Source: Actinophytocola sp963826035 (lineage in GTDB: Bacteria; Actinomycetota; Actinomycetes; Mycobacteriales; Pseudonocardiaceae). Taken from it: DNA of 64,000 nucleotides. Both the position numbers and the translations under genes were made by a program. How positions within the stretch are numbered: position 1 is the first letter of the stretch; each line of letters opens with the position of its first letter. Shown in pieces: positions 52,155 through 61,644 of the stretch. A model generated the notes under the pieces. That model ran no database searches, had not been told where the DNA came from, and saw nothing but the letters and a program-made list of their open reading frames with translations. Location: NCBI GenBank assembly GCA_963826035.1, contig CAWGVZ010000010.1:2356001-2420000 (forward strand). Direction: 5' to 3'.

Positions 52155-53238
52155 CGCCACATTCTGACCGATGCCGTCGGCGGAGAGAGGTGCCGGATCC
52201 GCTTCCGACACTCTCGCGGCCGGACGGCTCAGGAACCGGGTCGGTCGACGTGACCGGAACCGTCATGGGCCCCCTCGTCGGGAGGCTGCGCGATCACCGG
52301 AGAACGCCGAGACCGCATACAACGCGGCCCATCCCACGGCGAACACCGCGACCTTCTTCCTGGCCCGCCGGTCCGTCACCGTCAGCCCGGAGATCACCGC
52401 GTCGGACGGGTCGGCGGCAACCCGCGCCGCGAAGCGCGGTGCCCGGCGGGGCGACCATCATCGCCACGCCGATCAACGCAGCAGGGCGGAGTCTTCCCGC
52501 ATCAGTGCCGACACCAGTTCGGCAACCCGAGTGTGGACCACAACGCCAGCCGTCGCAGCCCGCCGTTCCGTATGCCGTCGAGCGCCCGGGCAACGATCTT
52601 GCTGCCCAAAGACGCACTACGTGGCTGGTGTCGAATGGGTCAGAAACGACGGACATGTGCGGTCAGCTCTGACGGTCACAATCAGGTGGTGGTCGCTCAC
52701 ATCGTGGCTCGGGAGGTGGAACCGGGGTGTTGGCGACCGAGTTGGGCGGCGTTTGACGCGAGCGCGGATGGCGAGCGCGGCCAAGGCGATCAGCAGGGGC
52801 CCGAACAAGCACCCGGCGTTGACCGTCCACCGGCCCGCGATGGTCAACTGCTGGTCGGTGTCGCGAAACAGCACCGACCCCATCGCCGGTTGTGGCCGGA
52901 TAAGAAACAGTCGACAACGCAACCGAGAGCCCCGACCGCGACACCTACCCATCCCGCGACGAGACTCTTAACCAGCGGGGTGGTGGCCCATACGTTCGCG
53001 TAGGTCTGCGCCATCACGATGAGCTCCCGTCCGGCGCAGACATGGCCAAACTCGCCTCGACAGTCGGCGCTCCTGCAAACTTCCGCTGGTCAGACCCGTT
53101 CCCATCCTTGGTAGTCCTGCCGGGGGCACCCTCCGTGACCAAACGGGCCTGCGACGACGCCGCGGGCTTCCTCTGAACAGTGGGCGACTCACCACCGTTC
53201 GGCCCAGTCCGTGGAACAGCGGACAAGGACGATGCCTG
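52155..53238. other. 1.1-kb stretch without a convincing gene
   Basis: No intact gene is supported here. On the minus strand, about 53020-52640, pieces of a small membrane protein show in two frames (TTPLVKSLVAGWVGVAVGA in one, LLIALAALAIRARVKRR in another), which looks like a decayed or frameshifted gene. The rest (52155-52640 and 53020-53238) has only short Arg-rich or low-complexity frames. Confidence 0.4.
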
Positions 53239-54174
53239 CTACATCGCTTTCATGGACCCCGCGAGCGCGCCGCAGAGCTCACCGAGCTCCTCGACCTTCG
53301 TGATGAGGTTCGCGAGGGACTCGTCGTCGTGAGCTGCGTGGACCTCGGGCAGCACCTCCGCGTAGCGGGCGGCGAGCACGCTGTATTGCTTGTCGAACTT
53401 CGCCTGCTGCTTCGAGCTCAGCCGCGGTTTCCTGCGCGTGTAGTCGGCGTCCAGCGAGAGCAGCCGACCGGCCACGACGGCCGCCGCGGCGCCCAGCCGC
53501 GTCCTCGCGTCCTCCGCGTGTGCCCTGCGCTCCTGCCTCGCGGCGGCGAGCCTGCCCGCGAGGCGCGAGACGAGGAACAGCGCCGTGGCGCCGAGCACGA
53601 CGCCCGCGAGCGCGCCCCCCGCGATGAGGAAACGAGGCAGCGGTGCCGCGATCGTCCGCGTCCCGTCCGGGATGACCTCCGCCCGCACGAGAGAGTCGTA
53701 GTTCACCACCACGACCTTGAGCGCGTCGAGCGGCGAGTCGACGAACTCGTCGACTCCCGACGGGAGCTGCGACTCCGCGACGTAGGCCGCGCCGAAGCCC
53801 TCGTCGTCGGCGCCTTCCAGCTGCACGCAGCCGTACGTGTCGTATTCCTCGTCTCCTGGGCTGAGCAGCAGCCCGACCGTGCCCGCGGCGGGCGCTTCGA
53901 GGTCGTCGCACGCCTCCGCGAGGTCCTCGCCCGGCGACAGCCAGGCGACGACGAGCCTGCGGTTGCCGACGATCCGCTCGGCGGCCTGCTCATCGATATC
54001 CGTGCCGTCCCCGACATAGACCGAGGACACGCGCAGGTCGGACTGCAGGTCGTTGTCGAACGCCCCGCCGGTCCACAGCCCCCAACCCGCGAGTACCACG
54101 CACACCACCGCCCCGACGACGAACAGGCCGTTGAGCCGGCCGCGATACCGCTCGAACCACTTGAGCGCGCTCAT
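53239..54174 (-). CDS. membrane protein of three-gene operon, two helices and coiled coil
   Basis: A 311-residue protein: a membrane helix at about 15-37 (LFVVGAVVCVVLAGWGLW), an extracellular domain of about 140 residues that is Asp/Glu-rich (SPGDEEYDTYGCVQLEGADD), a second helix at about 185-208, then a cytosolic helical, probably coiled-coil part (RQERRAHAEDARTRLG ... LITKVEELGELCGALAG). It is the last gene of the operon and overlaps the middle gene by four bases (ATGA). The family is not recognised. Confidence 0.75.
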   Translation of the reverse strand: MSALKWFERYRGRLNGLFVVGAVVCVVLAGWGLWTGGAFDNDLQSDLRVSSVYVGDGTDIDEQAAERIVGNRRLVVAWLSPGEDLAEACDDLEAPAAGTVGLLLSPGDEEYDTYGCVQLEGADDEGFGAAYVAESQLPSGVDEFVDSPLDALKVVVVNYDSLVRAEVIPDGTRTIAAPLPRFLIAGGALAGVVLGATALFLVSRLAGRLAAARQERRAHAEDARTRLGAAAAVVAGRLLSLDADYTRRKPRLSSKQQAKFDKQYSVLAARYAEVLPEVHAAHDDESLANLITKVEELGELCGALAGSMKAM

Positions 54175-55565
54175 GCCAGTTGCCTCCCCGCGTACACGTC
54201 GGGGCGATAGTCGGTGCGCCCGAGCAGGCGCGCGACTTCATCGAGCCGCGTGTAAGCATCGGCGAGGAACGCGTCCGGCTTGCGGCCCGTTTCGAGGGCC
54301 TCGCGCGCGCTTTCCAACTTCGCGAGCGCGACGGTCAACGCCACATCGCTGTCACCGTCGGTCAGTCCGGACACCTCGATGGCCAGCGCCGTCAGCGCGC
54401 CAAGTCTCGCTCCAGCGCCGGTCCCGCGCGGGAGCCCACGCGGCCTGCGCGCAGCGCGCGCCGAGAGCGCGACGAACACCGCTACACACGCGGCGAAGAT
54501 CCACGGCAGCACGGGCAGCGTCACCCGTAGCGGGTCCGGCGGCTGATACGGCAGCGGCCGGTCGAACAGTCCCGCGTACCGGATGTCGGTGACCCGATCG
54601 AGGTAGACGCCGAGGATCGCGTCCTGCGGGTACGCGCGCGAAGACAGGTAGCGGCCGAACTGGGCATACGTACTCGCGGCGGCGACGTCGGCAAAGGCGT
54701 CCGCGTCCGGCCCGTGGTAAGAGACCCACAGGCCGTAGAGGACGACGATCGGGCGGTCGGGGAACCGCGCCGTGAGCGCCGCACCGTAGTCGGGCACCGG
54801 TTCACCGAAGGGCTGGCGGGGAAACGCGACCACGAGCGGCTCGGAGTCGTCGAACGCCTGCCGCGCCGCGTCGTGGGGCACATCGGTCAGCGTTGCGTCG
54901 GCGGCGACGTAGCGGCCGTCGGAGCGCAGCGCCGCGACGACGGGGCTGAGTTCGTCGGCGGTCGGCGCCCGCCAGCGGAAGTCCGCGGCACCGTCGGCGG
55001 GTGCCGGAGCCGGCTGGTCCAACAGCTCCGCGAGCAGATAGACGATCAAGCCCGTGACGTCGCCCTGCGCGAACTCCGCGCGCCGTTCGTCGAGGGTGCT
55101 CGGCGCGACCTCCAGGATGCCGCCGCTGACGGTCGTGCCGACGATCGTCAGCACCTCGCGCTCGTCGCCCTCCACCTCCATCTGTGACTGGACTTCGCTG
55201 ATCCGCTTTCTCTCGGCCTCGTCCAGGCCCGGCGGAGCGACGAGGATGCGCGCGTCGTGGTCGCCGATCGCCTGCTCGACACGAGCCTCGTCCCAGTGCG
55301 CGACCGCACCGGGCAGTCGGACGACACGTTCCTCGCGCAGCCGCGCGACGAGCTCGCTGACCGGCGGCACCGAGGCATCCGAAAGGCCGGCGTCCTTGTC
55401 GCCGTCGCGGGATTCCGAGGACGTTGGCGACCGCGCGTAGCTCAGGTCGATGCTCTCGGCACGCTGCGAAACCAGGAAGACGGCGAGCACCGCCACGGCC
55501 GCCCCGAGGCACGTCCATCGCGCGACGCCGAGCCAAGCGCTGACCGCGCCTCGAGTGTCACTCAC
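54171..55565 (-). CDS. large membrane-anchored extracellular protein of the operon
   Basis: A 464-residue protein. An N-terminal helix (about 15-35, GAAVAVLAVFLVSQ) is followed by two alpha/beta-like extracellular segments (LPGAVAHWDEARVEQAIGDH, ILVAPPGLDEAERKRI; later LVVAFPRQPFGEPVPDYGAA), a second helix near 355-375, and a cytosolic helical tail. The repeated binding-fold look could mean a TPM-like or receptor domain, but I cannot name the family. GTG 55565 is the start; it overlaps the stop of the first gene by eight bases. Confidence 0.72.
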   Translation of the reverse strand: MSDTRGAVSAWLGVARWTCLGAAVAVLAVFLVSQRAESIDLSYARSPTSSESRDGDKDAGLSDASVPPVSELVARLREERVVRLPGAVAHWDEARVEQAIGDHDARILVAPPGLDEAERKRISEVQSQMEVEGDEREVLTIVGTTVSGGILEVAPSTLDERRAEFAQGDVTGLIVYLLAELLDQPAPAPADGAADFRWRAPTADELSPVVAALRSDGRYVAADATLTDVPHDAARQAFDDSEPLVVAFPRQPFGEPVPDYGAALTARFPDRPIVVLYGLWVSYHGPDADAFADVAAASTYAQFGRYLSSRAYPQDAILGVYLDRVTDIRYAGLFDRPLPYQPPDPLRVTLPVLPWIFAACVAVFVALSARAARRPRGLPRGTGAGARLGALTALAIEVSGLTDGDSDVALTVALAKLESAREALETGRKPDAFLADAYTRLDEVARLLGRTDYRPDVYAGRQLA

Positions 55566-55869
55566 CGGCCGCCTCCCGCCACAGCCGCCCGGCGCGTCGC
55601 GCGTCGCTTTCCGCACGCTCGGCCGCGTCTGGTCCCCCGCCCTCCGCGGCGATCGCCGCAGCCCGCGCGAGGAGGTCCTCAGCTTCGATCACGGTCGCCT
55701 CGCACGCGTCGCGGCGGATCGCCGCGGTCTTGATCGCCGACCTCGCGGCGGCCCACGCTTCGTCGCCGCGTTGCCGCCGTCTCCTCGCGTACGACACGAA
55801 CGTCGCCGCGAAACCGGCGGTCACGAGCACGGCAATCCCGATAAGCCAGATCAGCCAGCCTGGCGGCAT
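55558..55869 (-). CDS. small membrane protein with coiled-coil tail, first gene of operon
   Basis: A 103-residue protein: one membrane helix (about 4-26, WLIWLIGIAVLVTAGFAATF), a basic stop RRRRQR, then a long Ala/Glu/Arg helix likely to form a coiled coil. GAGGAG lies eight bases before ATG 55869. It heads the operon. All three products put a helical region in the cytosol, so they may form one membrane complex; this is inferred. Confidence 0.75.
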   Translation of the reverse strand: MPPGWLIWLIGIAVLVTAGFAATFVSYARRRRQRGDEAWAAARSAIKTAAIRRDACEATVIEAEDLLARAAAIAAEGGGPDAAERAESDARRAGRLWREAAGE

Positions 55870-56047
55870 GCACGCACTCCTCGAGGTCGGACGGCGGGAG
55901 GTCGATCAAGTCGACGATCTTACCCAAGCCCGCCGATCGACTCCCACCCCGAACGCGGCGCGACGAAATCGTCGGGCCGCCTCGCGGCGAGGTTCACCCG
56001 CTCCCGAACATCGACGTGGGATCTCGACCGTGGTGGAAACCACCAGA

Positions 56048-56230
56048 TCACGGCGTAACCGTCCGTGTCGATAGTAATGTCCACCATCTGTTTGAAACCT
56101 TCTCCGAGGATTGGCCGAGTTGCACATCACCGGAAGCGTTGAACCCCGAGCCGGTACGCGCGACGTTGCCGACGAGGGCGCCGTTGACGTACAACTCGAG
56201 TTGTGCACGCCCCTTGCTGTAAACCGCGGA
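56048..56230 (-). pseudogene. fragment of a LamG-like (concanavalin) domain protein
   Basis: About 55 residues read as the C-terminal half of a LamG-like jelly roll (RAQLELYVNGALVGNVARTG, then GDVQLGQSSEKVSNRWW). Neither the start nor the proper end is present. One end abuts the truncated transposase at 56230, so the insertion sequence or a later deletion cut the gene. Confidence 0.7.
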
Positions 56231-56232
56231 TC

Positions 56233-56786
56233 TCATTCGTTTTCCCGTCGACCTCGGTCTGGGCGATGACCAGTCCCTGGTGGTGGGTCATCGCAGCGAG
56301 CAGATGAGTCTGGTCGCCTTCGACGTCGACGGCGCCGCGCACGGTTTTGCCGTCCACCGCGAGCAACACCGGCCGGACCAGGTCGGCGCCGCTGTCGCTG
56401 TCGGTTGTGGCGCACCCGGTTGCGGTGGTGTCGACCGGTTCGGTGGTCTCCTCGGTTGTCCCCAATGGTTCTGCCCGCCGCCCTCGTTCCCACAGCCAGG
56501 CGCCGACTGCGGCGTCGACCGACGCGGCGTCGACTTCGGTGAGTACACGCCAGATCGTTGCCTTCGACGGTGGCACCGGAACCGCGGCTACTCGACCACG
56601 GCAGGCGTAGATCGATATGAGGAGATCGGCGGGTGTGTCGGTGACCCATCCTGCGATCGCGGTGAACGACCGCATACCCGCCACGACCGCACCCGCGCAC
56701 AACGCCAGCACCACCGACACCGGGTGGTCCACCCACCGCACCCGACGAGGATCCCTGATCTTCGCGAAGTGGCCCAACAGATCCAT
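56233..56786 (-). mobile_element. truncated ISAs1-family transposase
   Basis: From ATG 56786 the frame has the N-terminal ISAs1 domain (LLGHFAKIRDPRRVRWVDHP) and the start of the DDE nuclease (VLLAVDGKTVRGAV, first catalytic Asp) up to QTEVDGKTNEI. The remaining half with the other catalytic residues is missing; the frame runs into the LamG fragment. Full ISAs1 transposases have about 370-400 residues, this one about 185. No terminal repeats were found. It cannot be active. Confidence 0.85.
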
Positions 56787-57020
56787 GACCGCAACAGACG
56801 CGGGGACTGGCGACAAGGCCGACCACACGCGGGAATCACCGTCAAGACAAGCCGTGGCAGACTGAGACAACGAAGCTCCGGTACCGAGAAGTCTGTGAGA
56901 GGACCCTCGTCCTACCGGAGCTTCGCCATGTCGGACCCCACGACACACCACACTTGATCAACACGTATCACACCCCGCTACCCACACCGCCCACGCGGGA
57001 CCCGAGCCCCACAGTCGATC

Positions 57021-57215
57021 TTGAAACGACCGTGCGGCTGCACCACCGAACACGGTCTCGTAGCTGACCGCCTGTGGCGAGCCGCCCAACGCTGGGGAGC
57101 CCGTCACCACGCCGACTACCAACTCCTCCAGGCCCGTACCGGCTACGCCTCTGAGCGGCTGTTCCTCTCCGAAGGACTCCGCTCCCTCGGGTTCGCTGCC
57201 ACCGTGGCCCCATGA
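57021..57215 (+). CDS. small hypothetical protein
   Basis: A 64-residue frame from TTG 57021 with strong G/C at third codon positions, which supports coding. It opens with CGCTTEHG and continues as an amphipathic helix (DRLWRAAQRWGARHHADYQ, then SERLFLSEGLRSLGFAATV). No family recognised, and the start is uncertain, so it may be a fragment. Confidence 0.45.
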   Translation: MKRPCGCTTEHGLVADRLWRAAQRWGARHHADYQLLQARTGYASERLFLSEGLRSLGFAATVAP

Positions 57216-57239
57216 CCCCCGTAACCAGCTCAGCCGCGG

Positions 57240-57590
57240 ATGCCATGGCCCCGGCAGCCCAAGCGGACCGCCTGGGACGACCTGCCCGGCCAGGTCCGTT
57301 CGGCCATTCAGGAGCACAGGCGCGGTGAACCAGGCCACCACGATCAGCAGTGGGCTCAGCGGTGTTCACCGCACGCCTGCACACCGACTTGGGTGTGGTG
57401 TTCGCGAAGGGCGTGCTCAGTCACCGCGCCACCGCGCAGCGCCGAGAGTCCGCTATCAACCCCGCATGTGCGGCCAATCGCACCCCGGCTGCTCTGGGAA
57501 CCCGACACCGATGGCTGGCACATGCTCGGGTTCGAACACCTCGACGGCCGACCCACCGGCCTCGCCGATCACGGTCGCGGTCTCGTGGGC
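57240..57590 (+). pseudogene. N-terminal fragment of a phosphotransferase-like gene, several frameshifts
   Basis: Read across four frames it gives AWDDLPGQVRSAIQEH, then TGAVNQATTISSGLS, then AVFTARLHTDLGVVFAKG, then RLLWEPDTDGWHMLGFEHLD. This is the N-terminal lobe of an aminoglycoside/choline-kinase-like protein. The catalytic C-lobe is missing, and the sequence abuts the truncated histidine phosphatase on the opposite strand. It is clearly dead. Confidence 0.7.
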
Positions 57591-57785
57591 GCGGCGGACC
57601 GGACTGGTGTGGAACCCGGTCACGTCGCCGTTGGTGCGTTCGTGGGCGAGGCGGTGGGCGAGCCGCACGGCTTGGGCGCGGCCGCGGGGGGTGAGACCCC
57701 GGCAGGTGGCCGAGGCGATGACGCCGGCGGTGTTGCAGTAGGCCAGGCCGTGTCGAATCAACAGCACGTCGGGCAACGCGATCAT
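57590..57785 (-). pseudogene. truncated histidine phosphatase (phosphoglycerate mutase-like)
   Basis: From ATG 57785 the start VLLIRHGLAYCN has the catalytic RHG motif, and RGLTPRGRAQAVRLAHRLA follows. After about 65 residues (SPVRRAHETATVIGEA) the frame runs antisense through the phosphotransferase fragment and is no longer the family sequence. The C-terminal half with the second catalytic His is missing. Its start overlaps the stop of the MazG-like gene (ATGA). Confidence 0.75.
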
Positions 57786-58387
57786 CGACTGTTCCCGTTG
57801 GTGGGGAGGTAGTTGTCGCGTTGATAGGCGCGGTAAGACTCTTGAAGTGAAGCGTGGAGCGCGTCGAGGTGTCCGTGGTGGGTGGCGTTGCGGAGCACGG
57901 CGTCGATCACCCGGGCGAGGGCGACTTCGAGGTTCTGCAGGTCGGGTTCGCCGTGTTTGAGGCCCGTGCCGACCAGGTGGTGCACCGCCGTCGCTACCGC
58001 ACCGGCTGCGCCGACCAGCTGAGCGAGCAGTGTGAACGGCTCATGGACGGACATGGGGATGGTGTTCGGCACGGCTGCGCGCAGACCGTAGTGATATGCG
58101 ATCCCGACGACTGCGCGGAGCGCGTCCTGGAGTTCCTTGGCCACCGCCGTGCTGCGCTCGACCGTTCCCTGGGGAGCGGTGAGTGCCTCGGCGAGTTCGC
58201 CGGTCTCCTCGAGGATACCGGCGAGTCGCTCGGCTGGGCTGTTGTGCACGGGGAACCGCAGGTCGAGCGCGGCGACGAGACGATGCAGTGCGGTGGCGAC
58301 GTCGACCACCTGGCCGTCGAGATCGGTGATCATCGAGTCGGTCGTCATCGAGATGTGCGTTGGTGGACTGGTTGTCGGGTCGGCCAT
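57782..58387 (-). CDS. MazG-like nucleotide pyrophosphohydrolase domain protein
   Basis: A 201-residue, largely helical protein. LAGILEETGELAEAL (about 55-69) has the EExxE metal-binding motif of MazG/dUTPase-like all-alpha pyrophosphohydrolases, and AKELQDALRAVVGIA (about 83-97) the second acidic set. The C-terminal half is another helical repeat-like region. Family members cleave non-canonical NTPs. It was coupled to the histidine phosphatase gene, now truncated. Confidence 0.65.
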   Translation of the reverse strand: MADPTTSPPTHISMTTDSMITDLDGQVVDVATALHRLVAALDLRFPVHNSPAERLAGILEETGELAEALTAPQGTVERSTAVAKELQDALRAVVGIAYHYGLRAAVPNTIPMSVHEPFTLLAQLVGAAGAVATAVHHLVGTGLKHGEPDLQNLEVALARVIDAVLRNATHHGHLDALHASLQESYRAYQRDNYLPTNGNSR

Positions 58388-58704
58388 GGGGTGGTCGCTC
58401 CGGGCGAGTCGGTCAGGGTGCGGGCGTGAGTAGCGAGGTGATGGTCGGCGGGACCGCGGCTGTGGCGGGTGAGGCGGTCAGCGAGGTCGCGGATCTCGGC
58501 GCAGGCGCCCACCGGGCAAGCCGCGAAGTACTCGTGGAGTCCACAAACTCATGCAGCAGCACGGTTTGCCCACCCTCGCTGTCCGCAACACCGCCATGAT
58601 CGAGGTGCACCGGTCGGAGCCAAACTCCATCACCGAACGCTCGAACGGGGGCATCCACCCGGCACTGCGCACACCCGGGCCAAACTCGCCCGAACCATGG
58701 TCCA
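58388..58704. other. remnant-rich stretch between MazG-like and methyltransferase fragments
   Basis: No intact gene. The minus strand (58400-58550) has a start-less frame with FAACPVGACAEIRDLADRL. The plus strand (58550-58690) has pieces reading HGLPTLAVRNTAMIEV and, one frame over, GIHPGTAHTRAKLAR, which recall the C-terminus of actinobacterial recombinase-type proteins. Both look like debris. Confidence 0.35.
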
Positions 58705-59215
58705 GTGCCCAGGAAGGAAAGACTCGCCGACCATCGCCCCATAGATGTCGGCAATGCAACGTCACTGCCTGAACTCGGTGTCGATCTTGCAGTGATGACA
58801 GGGAACGTGGCACAGGTCTTCCTCACTGATGACGACTGGACACACACTCTCCGGGGCATCCACGCTGCCCTCCGTCGAACCGGTTACCTTGTGTTCGAGA
58901 CCCGGCGTTCCGAACGCCGCGCTTGGGAGGAATGGGCCGCTGACGCTGCTCACGCCGTCCTTGACATCCCAGAAATCGGACCAGTGGAACAGCGTCACGA
59001 GATCACTGACGTGAGCTCCCGTTCGTCTCCTTCCGCTACACCTACAGATTCCTGTCGAATAGCACGGTGATCACCTCCGACTCCACTTCGGTCCGCAGCC
59101 ACCAAGAGATGGAGTCGAGCCTGGTCGCCCAGGGCTATCGCAGTATTGGACGTGCGAGAAGCCCCAGATCGCCCCGGTCGCGAGTATGTGTTCATCGCCC
59201 GCCAGGCCTTCGGCC
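58705..59215 (+). pseudogene. class I methyltransferase fragment with frameshifts
   Basis: The first frame reads ELGVDLAVMTGNVAQVFLTD, HAALRRTGYLVFETRRSE and EWAADAAHAVLDIPEIG, the post-SAM half of a methyltransferase. It continues in a second frame (LPFVSFRYTYRFLSN, MESSLVAQGYR) and a third (DVREAPDRPGREYVFIARQ). The N-terminal SAM-binding loop is absent, so the gene lacks its front half and has at least two indels. Confidence 0.7.
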
Positions 59216-59810
59216 ATTCCGATCGCTCCCAGTGCGGCCGAGTCCGGAATGGAGACGGCGCCCACGATGATCGCTCCCACACCGGAAACGGCGCCGATAG
59301 CCTTCAGGTACCAGCCGTACACGATGCCGGCCTCCCTGGGATCGTTCCGCAGAACTCCCCGCCGACCACCTGCCTGGCCCCCACTTCGGACCGCAGCATG
59401 CGCTCGTACAACTGGACCGTCCGGTCGTACTCCTCTGCGGACACCGTCCTGGCGTACTCCGCCTGCATCCGCTCGACCTCGGCCACACGATCGACCTCGG
59501 CCATGCGACACCGCCTCCGGCCCCGAGAAACGCGCAGACGAGCAGCATCAGCAGCGTTGTCGCCCGTCGCCCGATGGAACACTACTTGCGACAGTAGCCG
59601 GTCGGGGTCCGCGCGTGACTCCTCCAGAACCCGCGACGATCGACCGCGAGCGGCCGTCGCGAGCAGCTCGCGGTCTCGGTGTACGACGTATTCCGGCGTC
59701 GAGGCGAGACGGTGTAACTCGTCCTCGAAACCATTACGCGACGGGGCGGCGCGGGTAAGGACGTCCGCGATGTGCCCGTTGACCGGTGCCGGCGCATACA
59801 ACCGGGACAT
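59200..59810 (-). pseudogene. hypothetical protein with C-terminal membrane hairpin, frameshifted
   Basis: From about ATG 59810 a frame with normal codon use gives a helical, charged protein (VNGHIADVLTRAAPSRNGF ... MAEVDRVAEVERMQAEYA ... YERMLRSEVGARQVVGGEF). At about 59340-59360 one or two extra bases shift it to another frame that encodes a hydrophobic end (EAGIVYGWYLKAIGAVSG, VGAIIVGAVSIPDSAALGA). Function unknown. It converges on the methyltransferase fragment. Confidence 0.5.
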
Positions 59811-60235
59811 GTCGACTCGTGCGTCACGCAGCGCCGTTCGTGCGTCGCCGTCCACGTGCGGTGCACCCCGCCGGCCGCACGGCCCAGCACCCACAGGCTC
59901 GCCACGAGCTCCCACGATGGGGAGATCGCGAACCTGGCTCCGGCGACCTTGCCGAGGCCGAACTACCGCTCGTACATCTCCTTATCCACCGTCGTCGGAG
60001 TGCGTCAGGCGTCGATGACGCTACAGCCTCAACGTTGCAGGCTGACCGTCGCACAGCTGTCGCCTTGCTGTCAGATTCAGGTGAGCGTGACCCGGTTCGC
60101 AGCGATCTCGACTTCGCCCGCACCGATCACCGCAGGTCAATACGTGGATTCCGGATGACAGCGCCTTGCCAGTTGCTGCTGCTCTAATTGACTGCGAATC
60201 AGACAGTTTGAATAGTCGCGTTTGGACGGTCGGGA
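59811..60235. other. intergenic stretch before the JAB-like gene
   Basis: About 425 bases with lower GC toward 60180-60235 and no gene that I can support. It is likely to hold promoters for the divergent genes on both sides (59810 minus, 60236 plus). No repeat or hairpin stands out. Confidence 0.35.
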
Positions 60236-60898
60236 ATGGACACGGATACTTCGTTGACAGTCGAGGACGCAGTCGCGCTCTCGCCGCAGATCGGCAAGGC
60301 GGCTGCACCGCGAGAGGTGCTCGTCGATGCTCAGGTACTGCACCCGTTCTTTGAAGCCGCAGTGGTCGCGTATCGGACGTGCACACCGAAGCGACCGCCA
60401 GGCTGTTGGGCGTTACTCGTCGGGCGACTCGGCAGTGACTGGGCGCGGGTCGAGCAGCTGCATTTCGCTGACAGCGTCCGCGCCTCAGACGTTGAGGTGC
60501 TCAGGGAGTTCGACGATGTAATCGTGCCGCGGTTCGGTGAGGCGTACCGGAACAGTCGCCGTGGCTTCTGGTGCAGTTCAGCCGAGTTGTTGCGGGTCAG
60601 CCGGGCGGCCGAGAAAGTTGACATGGAGATCCTCGGTTCGATACACCTGCATCCGGACTGGCATCGAATTGGTCCGCTGCGGGAACGTGCTTTGCGCATC
60701 GACCACGGTCCGACCCCGATGGACGATTACCTCTTCCGAAACACCGGATGGCCGGTGAACCTGATCTGTTATGTCACGGCGTACGGTGCCGAGGTGTTCC
60801 ACACGGTCGGCGGCTGGGCTCCTGCCGACGAAGGTGTAAGCGCGCCAGCGACCGAGCTGCCGATCCGGTGGGTGGTGCCGGCCGGGTCGGACCGATGA
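60236..60898 (+). CDS. JAB/MPN-like metalloprotease-fold protein
   Basis: A 220-residue protein. The motif LGSIHLHPDWHRIGP (about 132-146) and the later acidic MDDYLFRNTGWPVNLIC resemble the JAMM signature (H-x-H-P followed by S/T-x2-D) of JAB/MPN isopeptidases. The spacing is longer than standard and the expected Ser is not clear, so activity is uncertain. In bacteria such domains process ubiquitin-like proteins or act in defence and sulfur transfer; no partner E1-like or ubiquitin-like gene is adjacent. Confidence 0.55.
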   Translation: MDTDTSLTVEDAVALSPQIGKAAAPREVLVDAQVLHPFFEAAVVAYRTCTPKRPPGCWALLVGRLGSDWARVEQLHFADSVRASDVEVLREFDDVIVPRFGEAYRNSRRGFWCSSAELLRVSRAAEKVDMEILGSIHLHPDWHRIGPLRERALRIDHGPTPMDDYLFRNTGWPVNLICYVTAYGAEVFHTVGGWAPADEGVSAPATELPIRWVVPAGSDR

Positions 60899-60909
60899 GA
60901 CCCGGTCGG

Positions 60910-61644
60910 TTACCCGAGTCCGCCGTTCACCCGAAGGACCTGACCGTTGACCCAGACGCCGTCCTGGCCGACCAGAAATGCCACGGCAGCCGCAATGTCG
61001 GCTGGAATTCCTAAGCGTAGCAACGGCGTTTGCTGGACGAGATGGTCGATCGCCGCAGCTGATCGGCTCCCCCGGAACAGTTCGGTGTCGGTTGGGCCGG
61101 GGGCGACCGCGTTGACCGTGATACCCCTTCCGTGCAGTTCCTTCGCCAGAAACGTAGTCATGACCTCGATACCGGCCTTGGTAGCGTTGTAGGCCGCGTA
61201 GCCAGGTGCTGGGGTGGCCAATGCACTGGTGGACGTGGTGACTATTCGCCCGCCGTCGCGCAACCGGCGCGCTGCCTCGCGCATTACCAGGAAGGTGCCC
61301 CGCAGGTTGGTCTCGACAAGGCTGGTGAATTGAGCCACCTCGGTCGCCGCCATAGTGGTCGGTCCGGATGCTTGCACGGCGGCGTTGGCAACCACCACGT
61401 CGATTCCGCCGTAACAGCGCTCCGCAGTGTCGTACAACCGTTGGACGTCGTCAGCACTACGGATGTCGGCTCGCACGGACATCGCATGCCCCGCGTTCGC
61501 GGTGATCCCGTCCACAACTTTCGCGGCGTCGTCCTCTCGACTCAGGTAGTTGACCACCACGGACATCCCGTCCTCGGCCAGCCTGCTTGCGATGCCCGCG
61601 CCTATACCGCGTGACGCGCCGGTCACGATCGCGACCCTGCCCAC
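60910..61644 (-). CDS. short-chain dehydrogenase/reductase
   Basis: A 244-residue classical SDR. Cofactor motif TGASRGIG is at residues 8-15, NAAVQ (the NAG-type stabilising motif) near 88, the catalytic Ser in TTSTSAL near 138, and Tyr/Lys in YAAYNATK (about 147-154). The C-terminal LVGQDGVWVNGQVLRVNGG is typical of FabG-like enzymes. The gene is intact, converges on the JAB-like gene with 11 bases between and lies next to P450 remnants. Substrate unknown. Confidence 0.93.
   Translation of the reverse strand: MGRVAIVTGASRGIGAGIASRLAEDGMSVVVNYLSREDDAAKVVDGITANAGHAMSVRADIRSADDVQRLYDTAERCYGGIDVVVANAAVQASGPTTMAATEVAQFTSLVETNLRGTFLVMREAARRLRDGGRIVTTSTSALATPAPGYAAYNATKAGIEVMTTFLAKELHGRGITVNAVAPGPTDTELFRGSRSAAAIDHLVQQTPLLRLGIPADIAAAVAFLVGQDGVWVNGQVLRVNGGLG

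Noticed and set aside
52294..52656. 120-codon minus-strand frame as a gene
   Set aside because: Arg/Gly/Cys-rich text without a ribosome-binding site or motif; looks like a shadow or debris in a gene-poor stretch.
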